In this document: in pieces, positions 48,551 through 59,809 of the stretch | How positions within the stretch are numbered: the stretch's first letter is position 1 | Layout: each line of letters starts with the position of its first letter | Assembly: GCA_963969595.1 (NCBI GenBank) | Contig: OZ018409.1 | Location: 20,554,975-20,618,974 of the forward strand | Length of the DNA stretch: 64,000 bases | DNA from: Neckera pumila | Lineage: Eukaryota > Streptophyta > Bryopsida > Hypnales > Neckeraceae | Direction of reading: 5' to 3' | Program-made: the position numbers and the translations under genes | Notes under the pieces: model-generated | What the model was told of the DNA's origin: nothing | Database searches by the model: none | The model's input: the letters and a program-made list of their open reading frames with translations, nothing else

Positions 48551-49375
48551 AGAAAATTCAGCTTTTTTGTTGATTTGGTTGCATAGATTTTATTCACTTT
48601 TCTGTTGATTTGGAGAGTAATTTGTTGATTTGGAGAGTAATTTGTTGATTTGGAGAGTAATTTGTTGATTTGGATAGAAATCAGTCAAAAAGTAAACCAA
48701 ATGAATGATATTTGAATTTCAAATCTATATTTCTTCTAGATTTTAGACTTTTAGATCTACTGTTCTTTTAGATTTTAGAATTTCAAACCTATTTTTTTCT
48801 AGATTTCAAAATTCCATATCTATCTTTTTTCTAGATTTCAAATATTCAAATATTGGTATTTAATAGATTTTATTGATTTAGGAAACCTTATAATTTCATA
48901 GATTTTAAAACTTCTTGAATTTTAAATATTTTCTAATTTCTATACATTATAGAAATCTACAAGTTGTAGAAATCTATACTGTACAAAATCTACAAATTAT
49001 AGAGATCTTAGAATTAATTAAAAAATTCATTGTATAAGACTACAACAATTTATAAGTCTTATATGTCCAACTTCATGGTACTCCTTACAATTGATATGGG
49101 ACAATTGATCCAAGACAAATGGGAATGAATTTTTGAAGCAACTAGGAAACAGCTAGAAAATGACTAAGAAACAACTAGTGTACGACTTGAAAGCAACTAG
49201 GACATGACTAGCTTTACAATTAGAAAATTCAGTTTTTGTATTGATTTGGTTGCATAGATTTGATTCACTTTCCTATTGATTTGGAGAGTAATTTGTTGAT
49301 TTGGATAGAAATCAATAGAAAAGTGAATCAGATCTATGCAACCAAATCAACACAAAAATTGAATTTTCTAGTTGA
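48551..49375. repeat. 20-bp tandem repeats and a 61-bp-arm hairpin
   Basis: TTGTTGATTTGGAGAGTAAT is repeated about four times at 48600-48675. A related stretch at 49222-49281 (AGAAAATTCAGTTTTTGTAT onward) is inverted at 49311-49371, giving a hairpin with arms of about 60 bp and a loop of about 29 bp. The 48485-48560 stretch (ACTAGTTGTTTCTTA and so on) is also found inverted at 49140-49200. The whole may be the interior of the CACTA-like element or a separate foldback. Confidence 0.65.
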
Positions 49376-49633
49376 CTACCTTTATCTAGTTCTTCTAGGG
49401 TTTAATCCCTAATGATGGACCTATCACCACAAAATTTTACTTCAAATTTTGACACTTTGTTGCATGCTCCCATTCTGTGATTGTTTGTGATTCAAAGATT
49501 TCGTTTCCATTTTTTAGAGATGAATTACATGCTTTCTTGAAGTTCCAAAAATTTGAAATTCTGAAATAATTTTACTATGAATTTTTGAAGAAAAAATGAA
49601 ATAAGTTCATACTAAATACTGATTTGACTTTAA

Positions 49634-50435
49634 CCCTAAAAGGATGAGACCTATCATAAGGTAATCACTCAAAACATTGGATTTTTGGACCATGAGGTGT
49701 ATTCTTCATTTCTATAGTAACTATGAGTGTCATCGATTGGCCTTTTTTCGGCCTCAAGGCAACGTCATTATAATTTTAAAATCTATGAATATGATAGTGG
49801 AGAACATTATGGTGTGAACCAACTTTATGTGTCATTTTATAATTAGAGAGTTTGTAAACCATGGTTATATGTCCAAAGTTCAAATTGCAATAAATTATTA
49901 AATTTTAGGATTTAAAAAAATATTCAAGATGGAATAGAAACTAGACTTTGTAAATTGCATTTTGTTAGTTGGATTCAAATTTAAAAAGAAATCATTCATA
50001 TGGCTAAAATTCAAATGAAATGTAAAGAGATATAAGTTGCCAAATATACTAAGGAAAAACTGAAATACACTAAAAAGGCAAAAAACTTGTAATATACTAA
50101 GAAGTTTTGCAGCAACATCTTTTTTAGAAAAGTCAAGAATACTAGAATGAGGAATTTCAAACATCATTAACTTCCAAAAGCATTCCCCAAAGAAGAATTT
50201 CATGAGAAATGGTTTCTCTTCTTCCTTGTGGATTGTTTCAAAATTGTCCAAATTCTACAAAATGGCGTCAACGGCAAGATTGAAGTTAATACTGTTACAT
50301 CACTAAGTGGCTAAAGAATATTGCATGTCTTCATCAATAAGTCAAGAAAATTTTCTAAAAAATCTTTATATTATCTACTCAAATCCATACAAAAAAAATA
50401 CAAGGCTTAATTTGGTATTCATAGACTTTTAGGGG
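49634..50435. mobile_element. TTAA element, 802 bp
   Basis: CCCTAAAAGGATGAGACC follows TTAA (49630-49633) and GACTTTTAGGGG precedes TTAA (50436-50439). Part of the interior near the right end (ATACAAGGCTTAATTTGG) resembles family A. Non-coding. Confidence 0.75.
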
Positions 50436-50439
50436 TTAA

Positions 50440-50758
50440 GGCCCTTTTGAGGCTCTAGAGATTAATGAAAGTTATTAATATTTAATCCTAGAACACCGCA
50501 CCAACCAAAAAATGGTCAATGGATGACTATTTGTATTACTACAAATATTACTACATTTACTACAAAAATGAAAAATGCACTTATTGGTCTAAAAATCGGA
50601 TCATTTTTGGCAGTACCTTGGTGATAGGTCTCATCCTTCTAGGATTCAATTTATTTTGTTCACAAGGAAAAGTGATAAGATCGGCACTTTCAAATTTGCA
50701 CCCTACCTAAACCGCCATCATCACTATGTGTACATCTCCAAAATCAATATGTATCAAT
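50440..50758. other. Spacer, no gene seen
   Basis: About 320 bp with nothing recognisable apart from a TAC/TACTACA-rich stretch at 50530-50570. Confidence 0.45.
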
Positions 50759-51108
50759 ACCTTAAATGAGGCTATTTGTTTGTTTGTTTGTTTGTTTGTT
50801 TGTTTGTTTGTTTGTTTTGTTTGTTTGTTTTGTTTGTAGCGTGGACAACTTCCTAACCGTGCGTCCCCCGGCCGCGTGCTTGGTACCATCGGAAAGCTCT
50901 CGCCGAGGAGGGGTGCACCGGCTTGGTTTTGTGGCGTTTGGAGCGGTGGTGCAAAAGTTATTGAATTTCAAAGTATTTATTGATTAAAAAATTAGAAAAT
51001 TACTTTTACTTTGATTTTGGTGGCGTTCTTGCTACTAGGAGTGGATCCAGGAGTGGAACCGGGAGTAGATGAAAATTGGGCCAACGGCACAGGATCACAC
51101 TAGTATAC
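50759..51108. repeat. GC-richer dispersed repeat, single copy with (TTTG)n
   Basis: Same family as 35966-36805: ACCTTAAATGAGGC, a pure (GTTT)n microsatellite (50773-50840), then CGCGTGCTTGGTACCATCGG, GAAAGCTCTCGCCGAGGAGG and an end near CGGCACAGGATCACACTAG. Only one core motif is present here, so the internal duplication is specific to the 36-kb copies. Confidence 0.7.
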
Positions 51109-52420
51109 ATTGAAGAAACAATTTTAGGACCTCTACCAAAAGAAACTTTGACCCTACATAACTTTTGCATGCAATACCTAAATGTTGCGCTCTTTGGTGC
51201 GTTGGAACCTCCTTTTCTAACAAGAAAATATGAAAATTTGACTAAGGTAGAAACACCCAATAGCATCCATGTACCTAATCTTTGTTCCTAGATGGACATT
51301 ATACCGTCCTTGAACTTCCATTGAATGGTCTTTGACGTGTGTCATAAAGTTTTTTCTATTCTTCACTGTGATTGGATAAGTGCTGAATTTGTCAGAATTC
51401 AAATTTGGGTCCACCTACAAGACGGTTTTAGTGGTTTAGTAAACTGCAACTTTGAAAATTCATAGAACTACACGCCAAGTCCAAAAAATCTTTTTTTTTT
51501 TTTTTGAAAATTCATGATTTTCTCTCACCTTTAGCACAACAATATTAATTTTTTGAAATGGTGCCTCCAAGTATGCTGAATTCCTTATTTTGACGGTTTT
51601 GGATGCTTCCACCTTAGTCTAACTTAAGTTAGTTTCTGTACACATTCCAAAGAATTTACTGATGTATAATTGTACCATTATAGTCACTCACCTGGACGTC
51701 GCCAATGATGTCCTGTACCCCAGGTAGGCCAATTGTGCCACTTCCAAGACATGAAAAATTGGTGTTTAAGTTGTACCATTTGTTTCCTGTTTAGGACAGC
51801 ACATTATTCAGTGCTAAGGTGGGAAGTCCGTAAAGCAACCGGGCTCAAAAAGTGTCTACATCCACCTCCGGAAATGTACATTATTTGTACATTTTGTTTT
51901 CTCATTGCATGAGTAATGTAGTATGAATTGTGTACATTTCAAGAGGTGGAAGTGGCCATTGCGTTTCAACTTTAGAAATTCATAATTAATTCCATGAAAT
52001 TCCCAAAAATATGAAATGACTTGAGTTAGATGACAATTTCATTTGTCTTTTAAGGAAAAACTAATAAAAAACATTTTTCAAGAAGTCTAACGCCCCAAAT
52101 TAATTTCTAAGCTTTTAAATAGGGAATTTTAGAACCTCCTATCGTAGCGGAAATGATTAGGCATTTCATCACATCTACCGCACATACTTAAGTTTTTGAG
52201 AAAAGTGAGTTCACTTCTTTCAATATTTCTTGAAGTTCTTTGTTTTTTGTTCGTACAAGTCATCTTATTAGAGAATTAATTTTTCCCATTATTTCAACAA
52301 CTGATGTTTAGGAATATTTTTTGAAGAACATGCTATTCACCTATAGTACAGTATATACAACGTTAAAAAAGTGAAAAAAGATTAAGAAGAAAAAAAAAAA
52401 AAAAAAATTGGACATGTATT
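51109..52420. other. Spacer with a fragment of the triplicated segment
   Basis: 51950-52080 resembles the GGTCCAAAAAATATGAAAC stretch of the triplicated segment (for example 12100-12190). 52120-52135 (TTAGAACCTCCTATC) resembles the right end of the MITE at 59515-59809. Otherwise no gene. Confidence 0.45.
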
Positions 52421-53226
52421 AAGCCTTTATCCTAAATTCCCAAGGGCTCTTTTTGATAAATCTTATCAATTTAAAATAAAATTGTAATCTTACAAATTCA
52501 AACTAAACATGGTGTGGATTACATTGGAAAAACTCTGTAGTGCAAAAATTTGAAGTTAAAAATGTTTAAAGTCAAAATATCTAGTCCCATGATGTGTTGA
52601 AAAACTTGTATTTTTCACTTTAAACGCAGATATCTTGCAATCATGCGGTCAAAAATTCTGAAATGTTTTCCACACATTCTCATATTAGTTAGGTGTAAGA
52701 TCCCATAGTTAGATGTGCAAGAAAAACATTTTTAAATTTTTTTCACTCTTTGCTATAAAAATGGCAGTTTTGGATGTTTGTTGGCAGAAAAAAGGCCTTG
52801 GGCCTTTAGGGGGGTAACAATTTAGTTTTTCGTTCAATCCTAGGCCTAGTTCTACTTAACAATAATTTTAAAGAATGTGAATAAAGTGTGTGTACTATGA
52901 ATTTTTTTCGTGGACTTTCAATTCAATTCTTCAACATCAAAATTTTTTAATTCAAATTCTCTAGAGCAAAAAAAATCTACAAATGGCGGTCAAAATCATC
53001 TAAAATTCCAAGACATTGTTTAAAAACACTTTTCTTTCCAAATTTAAATGCTAATATCTTCTATAATGTATAATCAAACATCATGAAATTATTACTACAT
53101 GATTTGAGATAAATCAAGTACAAGATCTTATGATTATATATATTTATTTATTTTTATTGGACAAACACAATAAAAATGGCAATTCTGAGTGTTTTTTGAC
53201 AAAAAAATGACCTTGGGACCCAGAGG
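52421..53226 (-). mobile_element. Chimeric or rearranged family-B remnants
   Basis: 52421-52814 starts at AAGCCTTTATCC after TTAA-like sequence and resembles 25024-25669 at first, then turns into an inverted family-B left arm ending GGCCTTGGGCCTTTAGGGG. 52815-53226 is the inverted left two thirds of a 40075-type element and ends GACCTTGGGACCCAGAGG next to TCAA. Two truncated elements fused end to end is the simplest reading. Confidence 0.5.
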
Positions 53227-53326
53227 TCAAGATAGACTTTAAAGGATATTCAACTAAAAGTTGAATTATCCAAAATATTACTTTGATAAGATTCTTATTT
53301 AACTTTGAAGTTTAGATGGCACCCAA

Positions 53327-54710
53327 ATACAGTGACAAACAAAACTGAGTACTCTTAAGAAATGTTTTCATTCAAACAACCATACCATAAGCATCAATGG
53401 ACAAAGTCCAAAAGTATATATACAAAAGTTGAAGTATGCAACATACTAAACGTTACCATGGAAGTTTGAAGAAAAAATTAGTTGTGGTTTGAAAGAAAGT
53501 CCATTTCAAAGTTAGCCATGTCTAATACTCAGTTTTGTTCAACATGATTTGAAATTACTTTTTTTTGTCAATTTTTTTTTAGAACTCTGAAAAAACTTTT
53601 TGTGCCTTGGCATGTTGGTATACATCATTTCATATTGTTGTATGCAAAAATTGAAGGAAATTGACATTTATAGAATTTAAAATATCAATAGTTTGATGAA
53701 CATGCAAATGATGTTGGTTCTCGCAATGTTTGAATTTTTTTTTGGAATTGAGAGCATGGATGGCATTAGCCATTGTTGAGAGTATATAGATTGCAATATG
53801 GACCATTGTTACTTCTTAATGCCCTTGTATTTGAAATATTTGTTGAATTGGACATTGCATTCAATGTATATTTCATAGTTAGATAATGCGTTTTTAAATT
53901 CAATTTCTTTGTCCAAAGACTAGAGTTCATGATGCACATAATAAATCCAACAAATTTCCAAAAAATTAAATTATTAATTTCAATATTGTCAAAAAATTGA
54001 AAATTGCCAAAAATTACACTAACGTTAATCAATTTGGCAATTTTTTGATGATATTGACAATGATAATTTAATTTTTGGGGATTTGTTGGATTCATTATGT
54101 GCATCATGAACTCTAGTCTTTGGACAAAGAAATTGAATTTAAAAACGCATTATCTAACTATGAAATATACATTGAATGCAATGTTTAATTCAACAAATAT
54201 TTCAAATACAAGGGCATTAAGAAGTAACAATGGTCCATATTGCAATCTATACACTCTCAACAATGGCTAATGCCATCCATGCTCTCAATTCCAAAAAAAA
54301 ATTCAAACATTGCGAGAACCAACATCATTTGCATGTTCATCAAACTATTGATATTTTAAATTCTATAAATGTCAATTTCCTTCAATTTTTGCATACAACA
54401 ATATGAAATGATGTATACCAACATGCCAAGGCACAAAAAGTTTTTTCAGAGTTCTAAAAAAAAATTGACAAAAAAAAAGTAATTTCAAATCATGTTGAAC
54501 AAAACTGAGTATTAGACATGGCTAACTTTGAAATGGACTTTCTTTCAAACCACAACTAATTTTTTCTTCAAACTTCCATGGTAACGTTTAGTATGTTGCA
54601 TACTTCAACTTTTGTATATATACTTTTGGACTTTGTCCATTGATGCTTATGGTATGATTGTTTGAATGAAAACGTTTCGTAAGAGTACTCAGTTTCGTTT
54701 GTCACTATAT
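53327..54710. repeat. 1.38-kb near-perfect palindrome
   Basis: Two inverted arms of about 690 bp meet at about 54020. Paired landmarks are AGTGACAAAC (53331) with GTTTGTCACT (54697), GAGTACTC (53347) with GAGTACTC (54683), and AACATGATTTGAAATTAC (53541) with its inverse (54479-54496). All have the same coordinate sum, so the outer arms have no net length difference. One 7-bp length difference lies near the centre. The ORFs on both strands here merely mirror the repeat. No terminal motif of the TTAA families is present. Confidence 0.85.
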
Positions 54711-55713
54711 GATGCCTTGGGCATTTTGGATTAAGAACTTGATGTTTATATTTTGAACAACTTGTGAATTCAAACATGTCCCAAGCCTGCAAAACCTTAG
54801 CTATTCATCTACCAATTCTTGTGCTAGTTCCTTGACTTTTGTACAATTTAGATTTTCAAATACTTTATAGTTCATATTATAATTACGTAAATATGTTTCA
54901 CTTTAAAATATAATTATATTAGTTTAGATACAACTTTTTCAAAACAATTTGAGTAAGTAAGGAAAACAAAAAGGTTTTAAGAACATTGAAATTAGAAATT
55001 GACATTTTAGACTAATAGAAAAAAATCCTTTTGAAAATTACAAATCTTCAATCTACAATTAGTTTTAGGAAATTTTTTATTTTTTGGTTTAAAATATTAT
55101 TAAAAATATTAATGTAGATTCAACTATGCATGTTTATATCATATATGAATCACATTTTACTCATTTTATTCAAAAGTTATTACTAAATCAATATTCTAAG
55201 TCAATTTTTTTATACATCTTCACAATTTTGGATACTTTGACTACTCCATTGAACCTAAGGAATCCATTTGTAGGGGCATTTCTAATCAAGGTACTAAATT
55301 TTTACATGCTTCATGATTTTTAATATTGTTAAGCCAAATGGAAAAAAGTATCTCTAATAATATATAGTCTATTCGATTTTAATTTTTCAAGTTGTTAAAA
55401 TTACAATATTAGTAAGTTGTTGAATCTAAAATAATTAGGACAAATGAAAATAAACTATTTTTTAAATTTATTTAGTTATTTTTTTTCAATTAAGCTCAAG
55501 AAGTACCATGCTATTTATATACTATTATTTTGAATTTTACTTTAAATTTCATGTTGTTTGAACCATTTTTATAATTATTATGATTTTTATAAAGAAATTA
55601 CCTTCAAATGATTTGTTTATTTTTATAATTATAATTATAGAAAAATAAAGATAAAACGTATAATATAATTGCTTGAGTGAAACATCCAATTTTTAAAATG
55701 TATATTCTACTAA
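54711..55713. other. AT-rich spacer, no gene seen
   Basis: Very AT-rich, no supported coding sequence or placed repeat. Confidence 0.5.
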
Positions 55714-56637
55714 CCCTTAAAGGTCAAAGACTATGTTTTTACCAAAAACGCTCCAAAACTGCCCATTCTAGTTTAAGTATCAAATTTTTTCTTAAAAGCT
55801 TTTTTGGACACTTGTAACTGTAGGATCTTGTAGTAAGATGGTTTGAGAAGATGTAGAAAAAAAAATCAGAATTTTTCCACCATGTAGATTGCAAGATATT
55901 AGCATTTGAATTGACAAAAATACCATTTTTATCACTGTAAAAACTGGGCTGCTGCACATCACAAGGTCACATTTGTATGAAAAATGTCCCAAATGGTGGT
56001 TATTCTATGGATTCATTCTTCAAAGCAAGTTGGTTACATGCTTGAAAATTTTCAGATCATTTGGAATTGTACAATATATAGGAAAAAAATAGTGAGTAGA
56101 AAGAAGTCAAGAATGATTCAAAATATGAAATTGTTAAGATTTTAATTATGGAATCAAAAAATTGCCAATCCCAACAATTGTAATGTTGTATTAAACAATC
56201 TACATCCTATCCTTTTATTTTTTCAAAAAACATTAAAAATTGAATTAAATAAAGGACAGCAAAGTTTATTTAGAGTAGGGAATCCATACCTACCCACAAA
56301 CTAGAACACCTCATAACTTTTATCTCATAAATTAAAATGGAATGATTCAAAGCTATCCACATATATATAATTCTAGAAAACCAATTTCAAATTTTTGTTT
56401 TCTTAAAAAGTGATTTTTCAGATTTTTTTGAGTTGCCCGTTGCCCATTGAAAATGACATATCATCCAATAACTTTTTAACCATGTAGTCAAAAGTTCTGA
56501 AAATTGTTGGGCCTTAAAGCTACCCCTTGGGCACATATCGTGTGAAAATTTCAAAGAAAAAAAATAAAATTTATGTTTGTAGTGAATTGCCCAAAATTGC
56601 TATGTTGCCAAAATAACGCTATTTGGTCCTTTAGGGG
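55714..56637 (-). mobile_element. TTAA element, family C, 924 bp, reversed
   Basis: CCCTTAAAGGTCAAAGAC follows CTAA (55710-55713) and GGTCCTTTAGGGG precedes TTAA (56638-56641). It runs opposite to 20633-21568: ACCAAAAACGCTCCAAAACT at its left is the inverse of that element's right arm. Non-coding. Confidence 0.8.
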
Positions 56638-56641
56638 TTAA

Positions 56642-58189
56642 GGGAAAACTAATGAGATTCGATTGAATGTAGAAATGATTTGTCTTTTAAAGGATTGATT
56701 GATCACCCAATCAATCAGTCAAGGACTATAATGATTTATGACTACTTAATTTAGACTTAAATTTTTAACTTTCTAAAGCCTATGGCACCCCAAAGTGGTC
56801 TTGCATGTGTTTGTAATGGAAATGGGTGAAAATATGTGAAGAATTTGCGGTTAGCTTGCAAATAGATGCCTCTATGGTATAGAATCTAAGTTCAATCTGA
56901 GTGCATGTGAAAGTTATTAGGTTTTATATAAGACTAAGTTTGGAAGTTCCAATATGCTTATGAGAAAGAAATAATTGACAAAAAATGTTCCTAAGTGCAA
57001 TATAATTATTTAATGTTTTGCATGGCCAATCATAGAAGAGCCAATTTACTTGGGAAATAAATCCTTGGAATATAGGTGTAAAGATCTTATGTAATTTAGG
57101 TTGAATTGGCCCAGAAAGCTAGACTGATGTTTCTTCCCCCTCCTCCAGCTCCCTTTTTTTTAATGGTCACCTTCCTCCTCCCTCCCCCTCCCCCCCCCCC
57201 CCCCCCCCCCAAAGACCATATGTAGGTAATCCTTTGACTACCATTTGTAGGTAATCTTTGAATTTAGAAATCTAGAATACTTAAAATCATGTTAAGCCTA
57301 TCCCTACAAATTTTCACCAATGAAAAAGATGTAGAACACATCTAAACAAATCCTCCAATGTGAGGATGTCTTAAGAATCAATAATTAATAATCCCAACAT
57401 CAGAATTAGAAAGATTGATTCACTCTTTATAAGTTAAAAAAATTATTATATTTAAATCCAAATCTTTATAATAATTTGGATGCTAATGCACACATTTAAG
57501 AGCCTAAGACATATATTGGGCATTATTGAATGAAGGATCCCATTATGTTCTCTTTTTATTCTTGTCATGTTTTGTTTTAGTTTGAGACTATAATTTCTTC
57601 ATAGGGAACTTATGATGATGGACATATTTAGATATTCTATTCATCTAAGGTTCTACAATTGACTTTGAAAAATAGTAATGGGTGTCATTTAAACTACATA
57701 CCTTTGCTAAAAAGGGAAACTCTAATCTTTCCAATGATAAATCATTAGAGCAACCTTAATTCATATTGGCAAGATGGCCCTACATAAACATCGGCACGGG
57801 CTAGTCTACCTAAATTTGGATGTTGTAGCCTCTTATCCACTTAAAGCCTCTTCAATACTAGGCTGCTTTAGTTACCAAACATTAAACTTTGTTGAACATA
57901 AAATCTTTTGTTACTTTTAGCGCATGTGTAGAGAGGTGGAGTCAATGGAGTACATATTTAATGAATAATTATTTGGTGTAAACTGACAAACGATAAGTAG
58001 AGTCTGGAAAGGCAGTAAGGTATGTAAGAACAAATTTTGGTTTTTTAGATTTTGGTCCACGAACCAAACTAGGATGGTTGTTACTGTGACTTTTTAACGA
58101 CCTAATTAGGGCGTTTTTAATAATTAAAAAAGAAAAGAAAAGAGATGTAGTTAAGAAGAAGAAATGGTATTGGGGTGGTGAAAATGCGA
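56642..58189. other. Spacer with pyrimidine and C tracts
   Basis: No gene. 57135-57211 is a CT-rich stretch ending in an uninterrupted run of about 21 C, the only such run in the window; it may mark a simple repeat of uncertain true length. Confidence 0.5.
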
Positions 58190-58640
58190 TTTAAACAATA
58201 AGTGCATCCACAAATCAAAATAAGGTAGGGTGCTCTAAAAGCAACCACTAGCACATAGGTACATTTGCTTCCTTCAATGTACCAATAGTGTACAATGAAG
58301 TCTAATTCATTTACAAACTGCCATTCAAATAACTTTGCACAATATAAAATAGAATTAGAATAGAATATTAATTATACAAGACCCCATTGTACATTTTAGG
58401 AGGTGGTCCACTTCTACTGACCATTGTGTTTCAACTTTAGAAGTTCATAACTAAATCTACAAAGGTCCCCAAAACATGAAACAACTTGGATTCAATGCCA
58501 ATTCCATTTTCCTTCCTCCAAAAATTGACTTGAGAATTGTTTCAAAAGAGTTTAGCTTCCCCCCAAATGCAACCAACTCTTTCAAAAGGTCGCTTCAAGA
58601 GCAGACTACATTTTATCTTTGAGTAAATATTCCAACCCAA
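58190..58640. repeat. Detached fragment of the triplicated segment
   Basis: The stretch from GGTGCTCTAAAAGCAACCAC onward resembles 24785-25020 and 12000-12255 (ACATAGGTACATTTGC, CTTCAATGTACCAATAG, TTTAGCTTCC). A small foldback-derived piece (58305-58400) interrupts it. Confidence 0.55.
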
Positions 58641-59514
58641 CCACAATCAAGTTTAGAAAAAACAATTCAGTTTTTTTTTTCCATTTCAAAAATCAGGTTA
58701 CTCACTGTAGTGCAAATGGAGGCCGGACTGATTCAAATTTGATTGGTGGTCTACAAATTCCATAGAGCTAGGATCCTACATGTACAGTACTGTACCTGTA
58801 CTGCCCTACCCTCGAAAAAGACGGCACTCCATGTTCATTGTGGCTCCACAACAATCACACTCGGCCTCCAAACTGAAACTAAACTGAGCCGGCTTCACTT
58901 GTCTCTGGCTGGCTGGGCGGTAACTTAGTAACTTACCAACTTACTACTGTAAATGCAGAATTTACAATCATCAAATCAATCAATAAGCTTCAGTTAATGA
59001 TGGGCAGCCCAGACAAGGAGCTCGTAATTAAGGTAATCAGTCTCTGGCTGCAGGCATGCAGGCAGGCACCCGTCATTTTGAAACTCCAACCAATAACCAA
59101 CTTGCTTGCTCCCCCTTTCCAAGAAGGCAAGAACCAAACCCCCATTTTCAAAAATTGAATGAAGCAAAAGGGGAAAGGGGTTTCAGTTCAGTTCAGCCTT
59201 CAGTCAGTTGGAGTGATTAAAACTGGGTCATTAAATTACAATTTAGAGAGTTTAGACTTTAGAGGGTTTAGACTTTAGAGGGTTTAGGGGGGACAGGTCA
59301 GGCATTACCGACTGACAAGGGCTATTGATAACAGCGAGAAAGGAGTGGGCCACAGTAACCAACTACGAAGTTAAGGTGGGTTATTAAGGTACTCAAGGTT
59401 AGTTACTACTAGTAAATTATTATTATTATTTTTAAAGTTTAATTCAATTAGCCCTGGCTGGCTCACCACAGTAATAAAGCTAATAATTTAGTTGCACTAA
59501 GTTATGGGGTAAGG
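58641..59514. other. Spacer of ordinary composition, no gene seen
   Basis: Less AT-rich than the surroundings, with short direct repeats at 59245-59290 (TTTAGACTTTAGAGGG). No supported coding sequence. Confidence 0.45.
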
Positions 59515-59809
59515 TAGGAGGAGGTCTAGAGCTAGAGCGCCCGTTTAAGAGTTGAAACTGAATTTGGGGAGGTGGAACTCTTCTTGAAATCCATTTTTTT
59601 CAGTAATTTTTTCTTGAAAGAGAAATGGAATTGGCGTCTAATCCAAGTTGTTTCGTATTTTTTGGAGCTTTGTGGAGTTAGTTGTGAATTTTGGAAGTTG
59701 AAATGGCAAAAGGCTCTAAAATCGCCCAACACCTCTTCAAATGTATGCTATTCTGTACATTTGAGGAGGTGGGCGATTTTAGAGCCAGTGGGCTTAAGAA
59801 CCTCCTAGT
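59515..59809. mobile_element. Small MITE-like element with a strong internal hairpin
   Basis: TAGGAGGT at the left and ACCTCCTA at the right form short inverted ends. 59711-59783 folds on itself: GGCTCTAAAATCGCCCA and TGGGCGATTTTAGAGCC with a paired ACCTCTTCAAATGTA/TACATTTGAGGAGGT inner stem. Family unassigned. Confidence 0.5.

Noticed and set aside
48600..48675. CRISPR-like regular repeats
   Set aside because: The units are contiguous 20-bp repeats with no spacers, in a eukaryotic genome.
49898..50251. 117-codon minus-strand ORF
   Set aside because: It lies inside a TTAA element, is low-complexity Phe/Leu/Asn-rich as expected from AT-rich DNA, and has no splice or domain support.
53766..54107. 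113-codon minus-strand ORF
   Set aside because: It lies across the centre of the large palindrome, has no recognisable domain, and its sequence is dominated by the inverted repeat.
12255..56641. CCCTAAA / TTTAGGG motifs resembling plant telomere repeats
   Set aside because: They occur singly, always as the tips of elements next to TTAA, never as tandem arrays.
759..56641. Reading the TTAA elements as TA-target (Tc1/mariner) or TWA-target (Harbinger) insertions
   Set aside because: With TTA or TAA the two flanks are not direct repeats. A TA target would leave the neighbouring T and A free to vary, yet they are T and A at nearly every junction, which fits a 4-bp TTAA better. The TA reading is not formally excluded from single junctions.
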